Below, piece after piece: positions 8,112 to 18,416 of a stretch of 64,000 nucleotides of DNA (within the stretch, counting starts at the first letter, position 1; each line of letters starts with the position of its first letter). The notes below the pieces were generated by a model, which saw only the letters and a program-made list of their open reading frames with translations, had not been told where the DNA came from and did no database searches. The translations under genes and the position numbers were made by a program. Source of the DNA: an uncultured Methanomicrobiales archaeon (GTDB taxonomy: Archaea > Halobacteriota > Methanomicrobia > Methanomicrobiales > Methanospirillaceae); the NCBI GenBank assembly GCA_903926075.1, contig CAIYHQ010000074.1:1-64000 (forward strand), in the 5' to 3' direction.

Positions 8112-8453
8112 TGAGTGGGAGGAGTAAGCCCCCTTCTGTTCTATGCGGCATTCAGCTCTGCGTCATACCCGGACCGGGGCTAAGCGCCCGACTATGTCCT
8201 GTTCTGACTTGCACCCGCAGGGATTCACCGTTTCATCGCATCCTCCCCCTGCGCTCAACGAGTTACCATACCCTTAAGGTATCGCTTGCATTAAATGCTC
8301 AATCGCATCATCGCTATTAAGGAGGCCGTGTCGTTTCTGTGTCATTGCCGTAACTCTCGCCACCCATACTTGCGTATGGCTGCGTACTCAGCTGGTGGGG
8401 GGACTTTCCTCAGCAGCATATATCTGCCACCGTCAGCCGCACTCTCCCTCTCG
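8112..8453 (-). ncRNA. rnpB: RNase P RNA, archaeal type A
   Basis: The minus strand has the RNase P landmarks in order. The 5' part is GAGAGGGAGAGTGC, followed by the conserved GAGGAAAGTCC block (near 8400), a central GATGAAACGGTGAATCC region, and the 3' part AACAGAAGGGGGCTTACTCC. The terminal GGGAGGAG-like ends can pair as helix P1. The length of about 340 bases is normal for an archaeal type A RNA. It removes 5' leaders from pre-tRNAs together with protein subunits. The ends are inferred from pairing, the upstream TATA-like box and the downstream T-run. Any reading frames across it are spurious. Confidence 0.93.
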
Positions 8454-8486
8454 TATAATAATAGGGAGCAACATTATTTACTCTTG
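8454..8486. promoter_or_regulatory. Divergent promoter region, rnpB and AMMECR1 gene
   Basis: Two oppositely oriented TATA-like boxes share 33 bases. On the minus strand TAAATAAT (8473-8480) lies about 24 bases upstream of the rnpB 5' end. On the plus strand TATAATAATA (8454-8463) lies about 28 bases before the ATG at 8487, the spacing expected for a leaderless archaeal transcript. The two polymerase complexes could not easily bind at once. Confidence 0.55.
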
Positions 8487-9053
8487 ATGGAACGCCTGAC
8501 CGAAGAAGAAGGTGCTGTTGCAATCAGACTTGCAAAGGATGCCCTGTCTCAAAGAGTTGCCGGATTATCAGCTGAAAAGATCAATGTTACGGCAATTTTT
8601 CTGGAAAAACGAGGGGTTTTTGTAACTTTGACAAAAGCAGGTGAATTAAGAGGCTGTATAGGGTTTCCACACCCGGTTATGCAATTAAAGAATGCAATCC
8701 ATGATGCGGCAATAGCTGCAGCCACAGAAGACCCAAGGTTTCAGGCTGTGACAAAAGCCGAACTTTCATTACTCGATATTGAAGTAACTGTTCTTACCCT
8801 TCCCCAGGTCGTGGAAGGAGAGCCAAAAGAGCGCGTACATAAAGTGATTACCGGCAAACACGGGCTTATTGTAAAAGGGCTCGGGAGGAGTGGACTCTTG
8901 CTGCCTCAGGTTGCAACGGAATATGGATGGGACGCAAAGACATTTCTTTCTCATACCTGCAGAAAAGCCGGACTTCCAGGTGATTGCTGGATGAAACCTG
9001 ATATTACACTATTAACTTTTGAGGGGCAGATCTTCAGCACAAAGAGGTCCTGA
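8487..9053 (+). CDS. AMMECR1-family protein
   Basis: A 188-residue AMMECR1-domain protein. The signature LRGCIGF is present (about residues 54-60), followed by [23 protein letters not shown] and the C-terminal [10 protein letters not shown] region. The frame is open further upstream, but that part would lie inside rnpB. The ATG at 8487 starts the conserved domain and sits at leaderless distance from a TATA-like box. The stop overlaps the tgtA start. The family is nearly universal in archaea and present in eukaryotes. Its biochemical role is not firmly established, although a link to RNA modification is plausible from this context. Confidence 0.88.
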   Translation: MERLTEEEGAVAIRLAKDALSQRVAGLSAEKINVTAIFLEKRGVFVTLTKAGELRGCIGFPHPVMQLKNAIHDAAIAAATEDPRFQAVTKAELSLLDIEVTVLTLPQVVEGEPKERVHKVITGKHGLIVKGLGRSGLLLPQVATEYGWDAKTFLSHTCRKAGLPGDCWMKPDITLLTFEGQIFSTKRS

Positions 9054-10507
9054 TGACTGCAGCCTTTGAAGTACTTGAAAAAGATATAGGGGGCAGAGTA
9101 GGTAAACTGAAAATTGGAGACAAAACTATCAGGACGCCTGCATTATTGCCTGTAATTAACCCACATTTCCAGGTCATTCCTCCAAAAATGATGGCTTCCT
9201 GGGGTGTTGAGGCAATAATAACGAACGCATACATCTTTTCGAGGAGTGAAGAATATCGGGAAAAAACCTTAATTAAAGGTCTTCACGATGTCCTGGATTT
9301 TCCCGGAGTTATTATGACAGATTCTGGTTCATTTCAACTATCAGTATATGGAGATGTTGAAGTAACAAATGCAATGACACTCAGTTTTCAGGAGAAAATT
9401 GGTAGTGATATTATTGTCCCTCTGGACATTCCAACCTCTCCTGACGCAGAATATAATGTTGCAGAAAATGATCTTGAAATAACTCTGTCTAGAATAAAAG
9501 AGGGGATTTCCATTCTCCCTGACTCTGCAACCCTTGCAGCCCCGGTTCAGGGGGGACGGTTTCTTGACCTTAGAAAGAAAGCAGCGGAGAATGTTGACTC
9601 ATTAGACCTGACAATATGTCCCATAGGTGCAGTTGTCCCTCTTATGGAATCATACAGGTATTTAGATCTTGTATCCATCGTAAAGGCAGCAAAAAGTGGT
9701 TTATCACAGTCACGGTGTGTACATCTCTTTGGTGCAGGTCACCCGGCAATGTTCGCTCTTGCAGTAGCAATGGGTTGTGACCTGTTTGATTCGGCTGCAT
9801 ATGCACTCTATGCAAAGGACGGAAGATATCTGACACCACATGGAAGTTATCATCTTGCCGATTTAAGAGAGTTCATCTGCCCTTGCAGGGTTTGTTCATC
9901 ACATGCACCTGAGGAACTTTTAAAATCTCTAGATAAGGAAAAACTCCTTGCAGAACATAACCTGCTTGTGACAATAGCAGAGATCAAAAGAGTACGGCAG
10001 GCAGTTACTGACGGTGTCCTGTGGGAACTCCTTGATGAAAGATGCCGATCACACCCTTCACTTCTTAGTGCTTACAGGGAGTTTATAAGGACCGATAAAT
10101 CAATTTACAAATCTGAAGCAGTTAGTAAGCGACGTTTTTTCTACAAAGGTAGTGAACACTGTGCAAGGTCAGAAGTTATTCGTTATCACTCAATGCTGGA
10201 GCGGTTCAGTATTGATGAAAAAGTTCTCATAACCTTTGACAAGAAAGGGGATAGAGATGATGGAAGTGTCTTTTTTTTCAAACCACCTTTCGGACCCTAT
10301 CCTCCTGAACTTAGGGAGACATTTCCTATTGGACAAAGTGAAATCCCTACCTGGGATGAGGATATGGTCAGAACAGGTGCAAAAGGTTTAAAAATCCTTA
10401 TCCAGAATAATCCGGATAGCAAATTTACAATCCGTTGTGATGGAAACTGGAAAACAATGATTGAAGAAGAGATCTCTCCATACAGGGCAAATTATGAGAT
10501 TATTTGA
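9053..10507 (+). CDS. tgtA: Archaeosine tRNA-guanine transglycosylase
   Basis: Exchanges guanine-15 of archaeal tRNAs for preQ0, the first tRNA-bound step of archaeosine synthesis. The N-terminal catalytic barrel is complete: Asp90 in [10 protein letters not shown] and Asp246 in [18 protein letters not shown] sit at the positions of the catalytic aspartates. The zinc site is CPCRVC (276-281) with a following His. At 484 residues it has the catalytic domain plus the first C-terminal domain, while the PUA part is in the next gene. The start overlaps the AMMECR1 stop, and arcS begins inside its 3' end, so the three genes form one operon. Confidence 0.93.
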   Translation: MTAAFEVLEKDIGGRVGKLKIGDKTIRTPALLPVINPHFQVIPPKMMASWGVEAIITNAYIFSRSEEYREKTLIKGLHDVLDFPGVIMTDSGSFQLSVYGDVEVTNAMTLSFQEKIGSDIIVPLDIPTSPDAEYNVAENDLEITLSRIKEGISILPDSATLAAPVQGGRFLDLRKKAAENVDSLDLTICPIGAVVPLMESYRYLDLVSIVKAAKSGLSQSRCVHLFGAGHPAMFALAVAMGCDLFDSAAYALYAKDGRYLTPHGSYHLADLREFICPCRVCSSHAPEELLKSLDKEKLLAEHNLLVTIAEIKRVRQAVTDGVLWELLDERCRSHPSLLSAYREFIRTDKSIYKSEAVSKRRFFYKGSEHCARSEVIRYHSMLERFSIDEKVLITFDKKGDRDDGSVFFFKPPFGPYPPELRETFPIGQSEIPTWDEDMVRTGAKGLKILIQNNPDSKFTIRCDGNWKTMIEEEISPYRANYEII

Positions 10508-12128
10508 GATAAAAAACCGTGATGGCCTTGCTCTTGCAGGGCATCTCACTCTTGACGGAGTGCAGACTGCTTTCCCTGTTGCACTGGATATGAATGAAAA
10601 ATTCCCGGACCTGATGCATTATCACCATGATAATTTATCACTTTTTCAAGAGAAAATGCAGGAAAATTGGTCGGATCTTCAAATTAATCCAGGGATGCTT
10701 CACCCAGGCGGAAAACCGGTCACTCGCCATGGAGATATCCTCCTCGTACCAAACTGGCATACTGCTTTTATTAATCCGCGAAATTATATCGAATGGCTCG
10801 TGTCAATCAGGTTAAAATCTCCTCCTGACACATTATGGTATGCTCCTGCGTGTGCTTTGCCCTCAAACGTGCATCTGCTGGTATATTCTGGTTTCTCTAT
10901 ATTTGACTGGACCTCGGTAGATTTAAAGTCAGCCCAGGGAATCTTTTGTCTGCAAGGATGCGAACTCCCTAAAGTGGTTGAAAGAGAAGGATTTTGTTCA
11001 TGTGAAGGGTGCAGGTCAGGATCTCTATTACTCCATAACCGGCTTGCCCTTCTTTCTGAACTTAATACAGTCCGTTATTACATCTATAAGCAGCAGTTAA
11101 GGGAATATGTCGAATCGCGTTCGAGGCTATCTGCATTCCAGGTGACAGTTATGCGTCTTCTTGATCAGTGCCCGGTCTTCCTTGAACCGTTTATACCGGT
11201 AACAAGGTCAGTCCAGATGCTTGCTACAACCGAGGACAGCCTCCAAAGGGTCGAAGTAAAGAGATTTATGCATCGAGTCCTCTCGCGTTACATTCCTCCA
11301 CGTAATGATGTTGCAATTCTCATCCCATGTTCTGCAAGAAAACCCTACTCAACTTCAAAAAGTCACAGACGACTTAAACATATAATAAGGGGAAGAGGTC
11401 ACGAGCTAATAATCACATCACCTCTGGGTATTGTACCAAGAGAACTTGAAAGAATTTATCCAGCAGCTCATTATGATGTCCCTGTAACCGGGTACTGGTC
11501 ACAAGAGGAAAAGAAGATAATAGGGGCACAAATTCACGAATATTTCAAGAATAATCAGTATAGGCGAGTTATTGCTTATCTCGAAGGTGGAGCACTCGAA
11601 ACAGTAACTGCAGCTTTTTCGGCTCTTGAGGTCGATTGTGAAATTATTACAAGAGACGACCCGAAAAAAGATTCAATGTCAGGAGAACTTGATGATGCAC
11701 TTTATGGTGAGAAAAGAAAGAGATCTGATATTGTCCGGGGTACCTGCCTTTACCAGTTTGACACCAGTATTAACACTGAAAACTTCATATTGAAGGGCTA
11801 TTCCCCGGAAGAACGTGTATTCAGGAATAAAATGCAGTTATTCAGTTTTGACGCCCATACAGGGTATTTAAGACCTACCTTCCAGGGTTGGGACCTGATT
11901 AAAGACAAATACAATGTATGCATTGATCCTTTCATCCCACAGGGTGACATCCTCGCGCCAGGTGTTGTTGGTGCCGACCCTCAAATCAGAGAGGGTGATG
12001 AAGTAATTGTGCGTGGGAAACAGGCTATTGCGACAGGCAGGGCTTTAATGTCAGGTGATTGTATGGTAGAATCCACTCAGGGAGTGGCCGTCAAAGTGCG
12101 TAAAGTAATGAGGATTGAACCTCAATAA
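10494..12128 (+). CDS. arcS: Archaeosine synthase with C-terminal PUA domain
   Basis: Converts tRNA-bound preQ0 towards archaeosine by amination of the nitrile. The hallmark ArcS motif [14 protein letters not shown] is at about residues 280-293. A C-terminal PUA RNA-binding domain follows (about 465-544, including [15 protein letters not shown] and [16 protein letters not shown]). I choose the ATG at 10494, giving 544 residues. It begins [11 protein letters not shown], overlaps the tgtA stop, and is more natural than the in-frame ATG 33 bases upstream. The N-terminal part is a degenerate TGT-like fold with a CSCEGC cluster. Confidence 0.9.
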   Translation: MRLFEIKNRDGLALAGHLTLDGVQTAFPVALDMNEKFPDLMHYHHDNLSLFQEKMQENWSDLQINPGMLHPGGKPVTRHGDILLVPNWHTAFINPRNYIEWLVSIRLKSPPDTLWYAPACALPSNVHLLVYSGFSIFDWTSVDLKSAQGIFCLQGCELPKVVEREGFCSCEGCRSGSLLLHNRLALLSELNTVRYYIYKQQLREYVESRSRLSAFQVTVMRLLDQCPVFLEPFIPVTRSVQMLATTEDSLQRVEVKRFMHRVLSRYIPPRNDVAILIPCSARKPYSTSKSHRRLKHIIRGRGHELIITSPLGIVPRELERIYPAAHYDVPVTGYWSQEEKKIIGAQIHEYFKNNQYRRVIAYLEGGALETVTAAFSALEVDCEIITRDDPKKDSMSGELDDALYGEKRKRSDIVRGTCLYQFDTSINTENFILKGYSPEERVFRNKMQLFSFDAHTGYLRPTFQGWDLIKDKYNVCIDPFIPQGDILAPGVVGADPQIREGDEVIVRGKQAIATGRALMSGDCMVESTQGVAVKVRKVMRIEPQ

Positions 12129-12154
12129 TATGTAAGAATGAGAGGAGTAATTAA

Positions 12155-13000
12155 TTGTATTTAATAAAGAGCATTAATGAACTTGCTCCTAAAATCTGGC
12201 AGATCTGGGTAAATGCACCTCATGTAGCCTTTCATGCAAAAGCAGGGCAATTTGTTATTCTGAGGATAAATGAATTTGGTGAGAGGATCCCACTTACGAT
12301 TTCCGCAATTGAGGGCGATGATATCAGATGTATCTTCATGGCTGTTGGAAAAACGACATCCGCCCTTGCTGCCCATCGTTCTGGAGATTATATACGTGAT
12401 GTCGCAGGACCACTGGGAAAACCAAGTGAAATAAAAAAATATGGTACCTGTGTCGTAATCGGAGGCGGTGCAGGAATAGCATGCTGCCCGATAATTGCCC
12501 GGAGTTTGAAAGCAGACGGAAACGTTGTCAAGGGAATAATAGGGGCAAGAAATGCAGAACTTCTTATATTGGAAGATGAGATGAGGGATTCATGCGATGA
12601 ACTGTTCATAACAACGGATGACGGGAGTAAAGGAGTTCATGGGTTTGTAAGTGATATCCTCAAAACAGAAATCCAAAAAGGAAGTATTGATGCAGTATGG
12701 ATAATTGGCCCGGCAATAATGATGAAGGTCACGTCCGAGGTTACTCGTCCTGTTAAAATCAGAACTTTTGTGAGCCTTAACCCAATTATGGTAGACGGTA
12801 CTGGCATGTGTGGTTCCTGCAGAGTGAAAATAGGAGATCAAATTCAGTTTGCCTGTGTAGATGGACCGGAATTCGATGCTCATAAAGTTGATTTTGATCT
12901 TCTTATGAAAAGGCAAAGAGCATATCTCCAGGAAGAAAAGTTAGCGCTTGAATACCATAATAAGGAGCAATGCAAATGCGGTGGGCCAAATAATGAATGA
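12155..13000 (+). CDS. NAD(P)H-ferredoxin oxidoreductase subunit, NfnA/SudB-like flavoprotein
   Basis: A 281-residue ferredoxin-NADP reductase-type subunit. The FAD domain is at the N-terminus (GQFVILRINEFGERIPLTIS), then an NAD(P)-binding fold (CVVIGGGAGIACCP), and a C-terminal [2Fe-2S] region with GTGMCGSCRV and FACVDGPEFDAHKVDF. It starts with TTG at 12155, preceded by GAGAGGAG at a good distance. It overlaps the next gene, its large-subunit partner. The pair resembles electron-bifurcating NfnAB or sulfide dehydrogenase SudBA. Sequence alone cannot decide which reaction it runs. By homology it moves electrons between NAD(P)H and ferredoxin in the cytoplasm. Confidence 0.85.
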   Translation: MYLIKSINELAPKIWQIWVNAPHVAFHAKAGQFVILRINEFGERIPLTISAIEGDDIRCIFMAVGKTTSALAAHRSGDYIRDVAGPLGKPSEIKKYGTCVVIGGGAGIACCPIIARSLKADGNVVKGIIGARNAELLILEDEMRDSCDELFITTDDGSKGVHGFVSDILKTEIQKGSIDAVWIIGPAIMMKVTSEVTRPVKIRTFVSLNPIMVDGTGMCGSCRVKIGDQIQFACVDGPEFDAHKVDFDLLMKRQRAYLQEEKLALEYHNKEQCKCGGPNNE

Positions 13001-14333
13001 CCGTCCGGTAAACGAACGTCTGAAAGATTTTAAGGAAGTTGATTCGGGGTTAACTTCTGATGAAGCAGTCCTTGAAGCATTACGCTGTATCCAGTGTAAA
13101 AAACCATTATGTATCGGCGGATGCCCTGTTGGAATTGACATCCCCGGATTTATAAAGTTGATTTCAGAGCGGGAGTTTGAAAAAGCGCTTGAAGTTATCT
13201 ACAATGATAACCTCCTTCCAGCTATATGCGGAAGGGTCTGCCCTCAGGAGAACCAGTGCGAAGGAGTCTGCATCCTCTCGAATAAAGAAAAGGGCGTCGC
13301 AATAGGATCTCTTGAAAGGTTTGTAGCTGACAGGGCTTTAGTGCAAAAAAGCAACAGAAAATGTTCTGTAAATCCAACAAATAAGCAGATTGCAATCGTA
13401 GGATCCGGTCCTGCAGGCCTGACTGGTGCTGCCGAACTTGCAAAGAAAGGTCACTCGGTTACAATTTTTGAATCACTTCATGAAGCGGGAGGGGTTCTCG
13501 TTTATGGAATTCCTGAGTTCAGACTGCCAAAATGGATAGTAAAAAGAGAGATAGAGCAAATCCTTTCGCTTGGTGTTTCTCTAAAGATTAACCACCTGGT
13601 AGGGAAAAGTGTCTCTCCAGAAGAATTGCTTCAGTTTGATGCAGTACTCATCGCAACAGGGGCAGGTCTTCCCCATTTTATGGGTTTACCAGGCGAACAC
13701 CTTTCAGGTGTCTACTCTGCAAATGAATTTCTAACAAGAGTTAACCTTATGCATGCAAATGATTTTCCGAAGTATGACACCCCCGTAAAACAAGGGAGCC
13801 GAACAGTTGTCATAGGTGGTGGAAATGTTGCAATGGATGCAGCGCGCGTAGCAAGGAGGATGGGAGCAAAGGTTACTCTCATTTACCGGCGTCGAAGAGA
13901 TGACCTCCCTGCACGAAATGCAGAGGTAATACGTGCTGAAGAAGAAGGTGTCTCATTCGTTTTCTGTTCAAACCCAATTAAAGTCCTTGGAGATGAGGCT
14001 GTAACTGGCGTTGAATGCCTGCAAATGGCATTGTGTGAACCGGACGAATCTGGCAGACCTGGAACAGAACCTGTTCCAGGCACTAACTTCGTGATAGACT
14101 GTGATATATGTATTCAAGCAATAGGGCAGGACCCTAATCCACTCCTTCTTCAGTCTATGCCATCTCTTAAATCCGGAAAGAAAGGGACAATAGCCGTAGA
14201 TATAAATGGAAAAACTTCAATTCCTCATATATTTGCTGCAGGAGACATTACAACCGGAGCTGCAACTGTAATACTTGCAATGGGAAGTGCAAAAACAGCC
14301 GCGGACGAGATCCACAAAATGATAAGTATATAA
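12993..14333 (+). CDS. gltA: Glutamate synthase-type/NfnB-SudA oxidoreductase subunit
   Basis: A 446-residue flavoprotein of the GltD/NfnB family, often annotated as homotetrameric NADPH glutamate synthase (gltA). N-terminal cysteines for FeS clusters occur as CIQCKKPLCIGGCP and ICGRVCPQENQCEGVC. Then come an FAD site (AIVGSGPAGLTGAAEL) and an NADPH site (VVIGGGNVAMDAARVARR). I choose the ATG at 12993, which overlaps the stop of the upstream gene, over the in-frame ATG at 12948, because the conserved sequence starts here. Paired with the preceding subunit, NfnB/SudA is the likelier role than true glutamate synthase. Confidence 0.85.
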   Translation: MNDRPVNERLKDFKEVDSGLTSDEAVLEALRCIQCKKPLCIGGCPVGIDIPGFIKLISEREFEKALEVIYNDNLLPAICGRVCPQENQCEGVCILSNKEKGVAIGSLERFVADRALVQKSNRKCSVNPTNKQIAIVGSGPAGLTGAAELAKKGHSVTIFESLHEAGGVLVYGIPEFRLPKWIVKREIEQILSLGVSLKINHLVGKSVSPEELLQFDAVLIATGAGLPHFMGLPGEHLSGVYSANEFLTRVNLMHANDFPKYDTPVKQGSRTVVIGGGNVAMDAARVARRMGAKVTLIYRRRRDDLPARNAEVIRAEEEGVSFVFCSNPIKVLGDEAVTGVECLQMALCEPDESGRPGTEPVPGTNFVIDCDICIQAIGQDPNPLLLQSMPSLKSGKKGTIAVDINGKTSIPHIFAAGDITTGAATVILAMGSAKTAADEIHKMISI

Positions 14334-14334
14334 A

Positions 14335-14363
14335 TTATTTTCTTATTTTTTGAGATTTTTTTT
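14335..14363 (+). terminator. T-rich tracts after the flavoprotein pair
   Basis: Several T-runs, the longest of eight T at about 14356-14363, directly after the stop codon, as expected for archaeal termination. There is no strong hairpin. Confidence 0.45.
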
Positions 14364-14443
14364 ACTAATGAAATAAAAAACGAGAATGTTTATCTCTTAA
14401 GTCTGTGTAAATCCATATATCAAAGATTAGAGGTTTGAGAACA

Positions 14444-16156
14444 ATGAAATGGATATTGTTTACTGGAATTTTTCTAATCCTTATTTTTGCAGGTATTCAA
14501 GTCGTATCTGCAGAAATTGGAATAGGAGCAAAAGGAATTGAGGCAATACCAGATCAAAACACCTACTATTTTCAGGTTAATTGTAATGTGGAAGGTGCGA
14601 CGGTCTATTTTACTGATTTAAACGGAGTAGAATCCTATGAAGGGGTTATCACGAATGGTCAACTAAGGGTTATGGTAACCGGTAAGACGATGAGGTCATA
14701 CCGTGTAACTGCCGATGGATACAAACCATACCTGGGCACGATCACTTCGTATCCACTCAATGGCGGAGTTATAGCTTTATATGCGACACTTACCCCACTT
14801 CTGCCAACCCAGACTCCGACGCTGATAGGTGGGAACACAGGTTACTATCTTGTCCACACCAATGTTGATTTCGCAAAAGTCTATTTTACTGATGTTAACG
14901 GTATTGAGACTTATGAAGGGACTACCAATAACAAAGTACTCAGGGTGATGGTCTATATCACTGCAACTCCTTTCAGATCGTACAGGGTTGAAGCAAGCGG
15001 ATACCAATCTTACACCAATAGCATATACTCAGTTCCCTCTTCAGGTTCGACGGTGGACCTTTGGGCAACGCTCGTACCTGTAACACCAACGCCAACTGTG
15101 ACAAGTGATGGTGGAAGTACCGGATACTTTGAAGTCGATTCTAACGTTGATGGTGCAAAAGTCTACTTTACTGATGTAAACAGTGTAGAAACCTTACAAG
15201 GTACAATTGCAAATGGCGAACTTACTGTAAGGGTGTATCTGACAGCAACACCGTATAAATCATACAGGGTTGCTATGGACGGATATGTCCCGTATACTGC
15301 ATCGATACCAGCCTATCCAACAGTCGGGGCAACAGTAGTTCTTCAATCAAACCTTATTCCGATAACACCAACACCAACGCTGATAGGCGGTTCACAGGGT
15401 TCTTTCCTTGTTAAAAGCAATGTGAATGGTGCATCAGTGTACTTCACCGACGTGAGTGGCGTTGAGACACAGCAGGGTACAATTGCAAATGGCCAGCTTA
15501 TTGTGACCGTTTATCTAACCGCGACACCTTACAAATCTTACAGGGTCTCTGCAACGGGCTATAATTCAGCCACAGGAAAAATTACAACATATCCAACTTC
15601 AGGTGGTACTGTTACTATTACAGCAAACCTTAAAGCAGTCACACCCACAAAAACGCCTGTTGGTGGAGATTATGGTTACTATGCAGTATTCTGTAATGTA
15701 AATAATGCAAAAGTCTACTTTGATGACAAGCTTGTAGGAACAATTAAGGGTAACAGCCTTCTTGTCAAGGTATACACAACTGCTACGCCGTACACGACTT
15801 ATAGGGTTGAAGCTTCCGGATACCAGCCTGCATCAGGAGATATTCCTAGTGTACCTGGAAAGGGTGAAGTCGTTTCTATTGATGTTATACTTCAAAAGAA
15901 CAATCCCATAGGCGGTTCAGTAGGTTATTACATTATCACAACAAATGTCCCGGGTGCAAATGTTTACTTTGACAACAAACTCATGGGTACAACAACAAAT
16001 TATGGTCTTGTAGTACCGGTGTATCTGACAGGTACCCCATATAAAACTCTAAAAGTTACAAAATCCGGATATACGGCATTTACAGAGTCGTTTTCAGATA
16101 TCGGAATTCCTGATGCCGACGGCTATCTTGAGGTCCCGGTAGTTTTGCAAAAATAA
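14444..16156 (+). CDS. Exported six-repeat surface protein (PEGA-like repeats)
   Basis: A 570-residue exported protein. It has a signal peptide (hydrophobic residues about 3-22, ending VVSA), followed by six repeats of about 85-95 residues. Each has the frame GYY.V.(T/S)NV.GA.VYF.D, then a turn, then (T)ATP(Y/F)(K/R)SYRV.A.GY, and ends in a hydrophobic strand. Repeats are joined by Thr/Pro linkers such as TPTPT. No C-terminal anchor is seen. The repeats resemble PEGA-type beta domains. I prefer the ATG at 14444, with GAGGT nine bases upstream, over the TTG at 14435. A TATA-like CATATATC is at about 14411-14418. A cell-surface structural or binding role is inferred. Confidence 0.8.
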   Translation: MKWILFTGIFLILIFAGIQVVSAEIGIGAKGIEAIPDQNTYYFQVNCNVEGATVYFTDLNGVESYEGVITNGQLRVMVTGKTMRSYRVTADGYKPYLGTITSYPLNGGVIALYATLTPLLPTQTPTLIGGNTGYYLVHTNVDFAKVYFTDVNGIETYEGTTNNKVLRVMVYITATPFRSYRVEASGYQSYTNSIYSVPSSGSTVDLWATLVPVTPTPTVTSDGGSTGYFEVDSNVDGAKVYFTDVNSVETLQGTIANGELTVRVYLTATPYKSYRVAMDGYVPYTASIPAYPTVGATVVLQSNLIPITPTPTLIGGSQGSFLVKSNVNGASVYFTDVSGVETQQGTIANGQLIVTVYLTATPYKSYRVSATGYNSATGKITTYPTSGGTVTITANLKAVTPTKTPVGGDYGYYAVFCNVNNAKVYFDDKLVGTIKGNSLLVKVYTTATPYTTYRVEASGYQPASGDIPSVPGKGEVVSIDVILQKNNPIGGSVGYYIITTNVPGANVYFDNKLMGTTTNYGLVVPVYLTGTPYKTLKVTKSGYTAFTESFSDIGIPDADGYLEVPVVLQK

Positions 16157-16242
16157 CAAGCAAAATCTAACAAATTTTTCGATCCTTTTTTAAGCACAAA
16201 TATACTTCTATTATTAATGATTTCTTAATAGAGGATGGAAAT

Positions 16243-18411
16243 TTGAGAAAAACTGTTGCAAGAACTGGCTATAATGATATACTAAATATCCTCATTCTCA
16301 TCACTCTTGCTAGTTTATTTATCATAATCAATGGAAATGCAGTTTCACTATTCGCTGATAACTTATCAACAGACCTCCATGGTACAGTGAATTTCAAAAT
16401 TCAGGATATGTCTGATATTGAAGAAAAAAGTATTATCTGGTTCTTTGATGGTCATGTGGATGTTAATAATAATGGAAAATCAAGTCTGGATTATGTATTC
16501 AACCATCCTGGAGATTATTCAGTACTCGCAAGATACAAAGCAAAGAACGATGAGAAAGGTGGCGAGACAAACGCAATACGGATTCATGTTAATAGTCCTC
16601 AGTTTAAACTTCTCGTTCCAGACAGTACGACACTTATTTCTAATACCAAATTTACTGCACTATCTTTACCACAGGGATTCAATATTGCTTGGGACTTTGG
16701 GGATGGTTCATTCGCAAAAGAGACAGTTGCAAGCCATTCTTATATAAAGCCAGGAATATACTCAATCAATGCTACGTTTTATGATATATTTAACAACGAA
16801 TTCATGCTTTCACGACAAATAAAAGTTTATCCCCTGGCAAAATGGTATGAAAAAATATTAAGCGTGAATTCAACATCAGGGGGACAGGTTAAATTTATAG
16901 ACGATTCCCCGGGTAGTGTTTCCGGATGGCTATGGAATTTTGGTGATGGTGAAAGTTCTACAGAGAAATCACCTGTGCACACTTACAAGAGATTAGGGAC
17001 ATACAGTGCCAGTCTTATAGTCACAAAAGACGGACTCACAAGCACAAACGAAAATGAAAAAAATGTTGTAATATTCAATTCAATCGAGGAGATAAATGTT
17101 AATCCGGTTCAGCCGGAACCAAATACACCAGTAACCGTATCTGTTGATATAGCGGATGATTACAAGGATAAAGTGAATTATATAAGATATCAGTGGGGTG
17201 ACAGCAGCCCTGATGAATATGGCACACAGGGTCCAGATTTTCAGAGCTCACATACGTACAACTGGGAAGCTATCTTTACCCTTACTATTGTATCATACGC
17301 TGTAGGGAGTTCTGACCCTATTGATATAGTAAAGATACCAATAAAAGTCTATAAAAAAACAACTCCCTCTTCAGACTTTGAAGCGATTCCAAAACAGAAT
17401 GGAGTGGCCCCGTTTCCAGTAAAGTTCAAAGTAAAACTTGATGAAAAGGGAAGTAATCTGCCTACCGGATACGTTTGGAATTTTGGAGACGGTAGTTCTC
17501 TCTCTTCGGAAGCATCACCATTGCATACCTATGAAAAACTTGGAGTTTATACTGTCGACCTCTGGACTACTAACGAAAAAGGTAACAGTAATACGACGAA
17601 AAATGGATTTATCCTTGTTGGTGACCCCCCAAATAATCCTTGTGATTTTACCGCAATTCCTGATACAGTCTATCCAGGAGAACCGGTGCAGTTTATTGAT
17701 ACTTCAATTGCTGAACATAACTCAAATTACTGGTCTTTTGGTGATTCTTCCGAAGATAATTCCAATGAGATGAATCCGGTTCATGTTTATAAATCAGCGA
17801 ATCCTGAGGGGTATAATGTCTATCTTAATATTTACAAGGATGGCAGAATTGTAGGCACGAGCCCTATAAAAAAGATAATCGTTAAGCAGCGAGAGAAAAA
17901 TGACTCAAATTTTTACCTCCTTTTAAAACCAGGGTGGAACCTGGTCTCAACTCCATTAAAGTTGGCAAAAGGATTCGATAACATAGAGAGATTATTTAAA
18001 AATACCGATATGGAAAGTCACTCGGTTTTTCAATATAACCCTGTTACAGGTTGGAAAGTAATGAAAGGAACAGACATACTCCATCCACTTGACGCGGTGT
18101 GGGTTTACTCAAATACTACAACTAATGTAGACCTCTATTTTGAAAATCGCCAGAATATTATTCAAACTGATAAAAACCTAACTGAAGGCTGGAACATGAT
18201 TGGTGCTTCGGGGGTCGAATCTTTTTCTGTTACTGACTTTTTAAGCCAGTTACAAGGTAACTGGACAACTCTATATTATTTTGATGCTGATAAAAGGGCA
18301 TTCCAAGCAATCCTAAAAAACAGTATTGGAAATGCTAAAGTTAACCCGGGTGAAGGATACTGGATATATGCCAATGGGCAAGGAACAATTAAAGAAATAA
18401 ATATAACCTGA
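16243..18411 (+). CDS. Exported PKD-repeat surface protein
   Basis: A 722-residue exported protein starting with TTG at 16243, after GAGGATGG. The hydrophobic N-terminal segment (about residues 12-33) is a signal peptide or anchor. About six PKD-type beta domains follow, recognisable by WxFGDG cores (WDFGDG, WNFGDG, YQWGDS, WNFGDG, YWSFGDS) and H(T/V)Y motifs. The C-terminal part has two copies of a GWN(L/M)xxxP-like domain (GWNLVSTPL and GWNMIGASGV), which is common in archaeal surface proteins. It ends without a membrane anchor, and the next gene, five bases on, encodes a small anchored protein. It is probably a cell-envelope or adhesion component. Confidence 0.8.
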   Translation: MRKTVARTGYNDILNILILITLASLFIIINGNAVSLFADNLSTDLHGTVNFKIQDMSDIEEKSIIWFFDGHVDVNNNGKSSLDYVFNHPGDYSVLARYKAKNDEKGGETNAIRIHVNSPQFKLLVPDSTTLISNTKFTALSLPQGFNIAWDFGDGSFAKETVASHSYIKPGIYSINATFYDIFNNEFMLSRQIKVYPLAKWYEKILSVNSTSGGQVKFIDDSPGSVSGWLWNFGDGESSTEKSPVHTYKRLGTYSASLIVTKDGLTSTNENEKNVVIFNSIEEINVNPVQPEPNTPVTVSVDIADDYKDKVNYIRYQWGDSSPDEYGTQGPDFQSSHTYNWEAIFTLTIVSYAVGSSDPIDIVKIPIKVYKKTTPSSDFEAIPKQNGVAPFPVKFKVKLDEKGSNLPTGYVWNFGDGSSLSSEASPLHTYEKLGVYTVDLWTTNEKGNSNTTKNGFILVGDPPNNPCDFTAIPDTVYPGEPVQFIDTSIAEHNSNYWSFGDSSEDNSNEMNPVHVYKSANPEGYNVYLNIYKDGRIVGTSPIKKIIVKQREKNDSNFYLLLKPGWNLVSTPLKLAKGFDNIERLFKNTDMESHSVFQYNPVTGWKVMKGTDILHPLDAVWVYSNTTTNVDLYFENRQNIIQTDKNLTEGWNMIGASGVESFSVTDFLSQLQGNWTTLYYFDADKRAFQAILKNSIGNAKVNPGEGYWIYANGQGTIKEINIT

Positions 18412-18416
18412 TTCAT

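Noticed and set aside
8295-8486. Upstream extension of the AMMECR1 reading frame
   Set aside because: It lies on the complement of the RNase P RNA and has no family similarity. The conserved protein starts at 8487.
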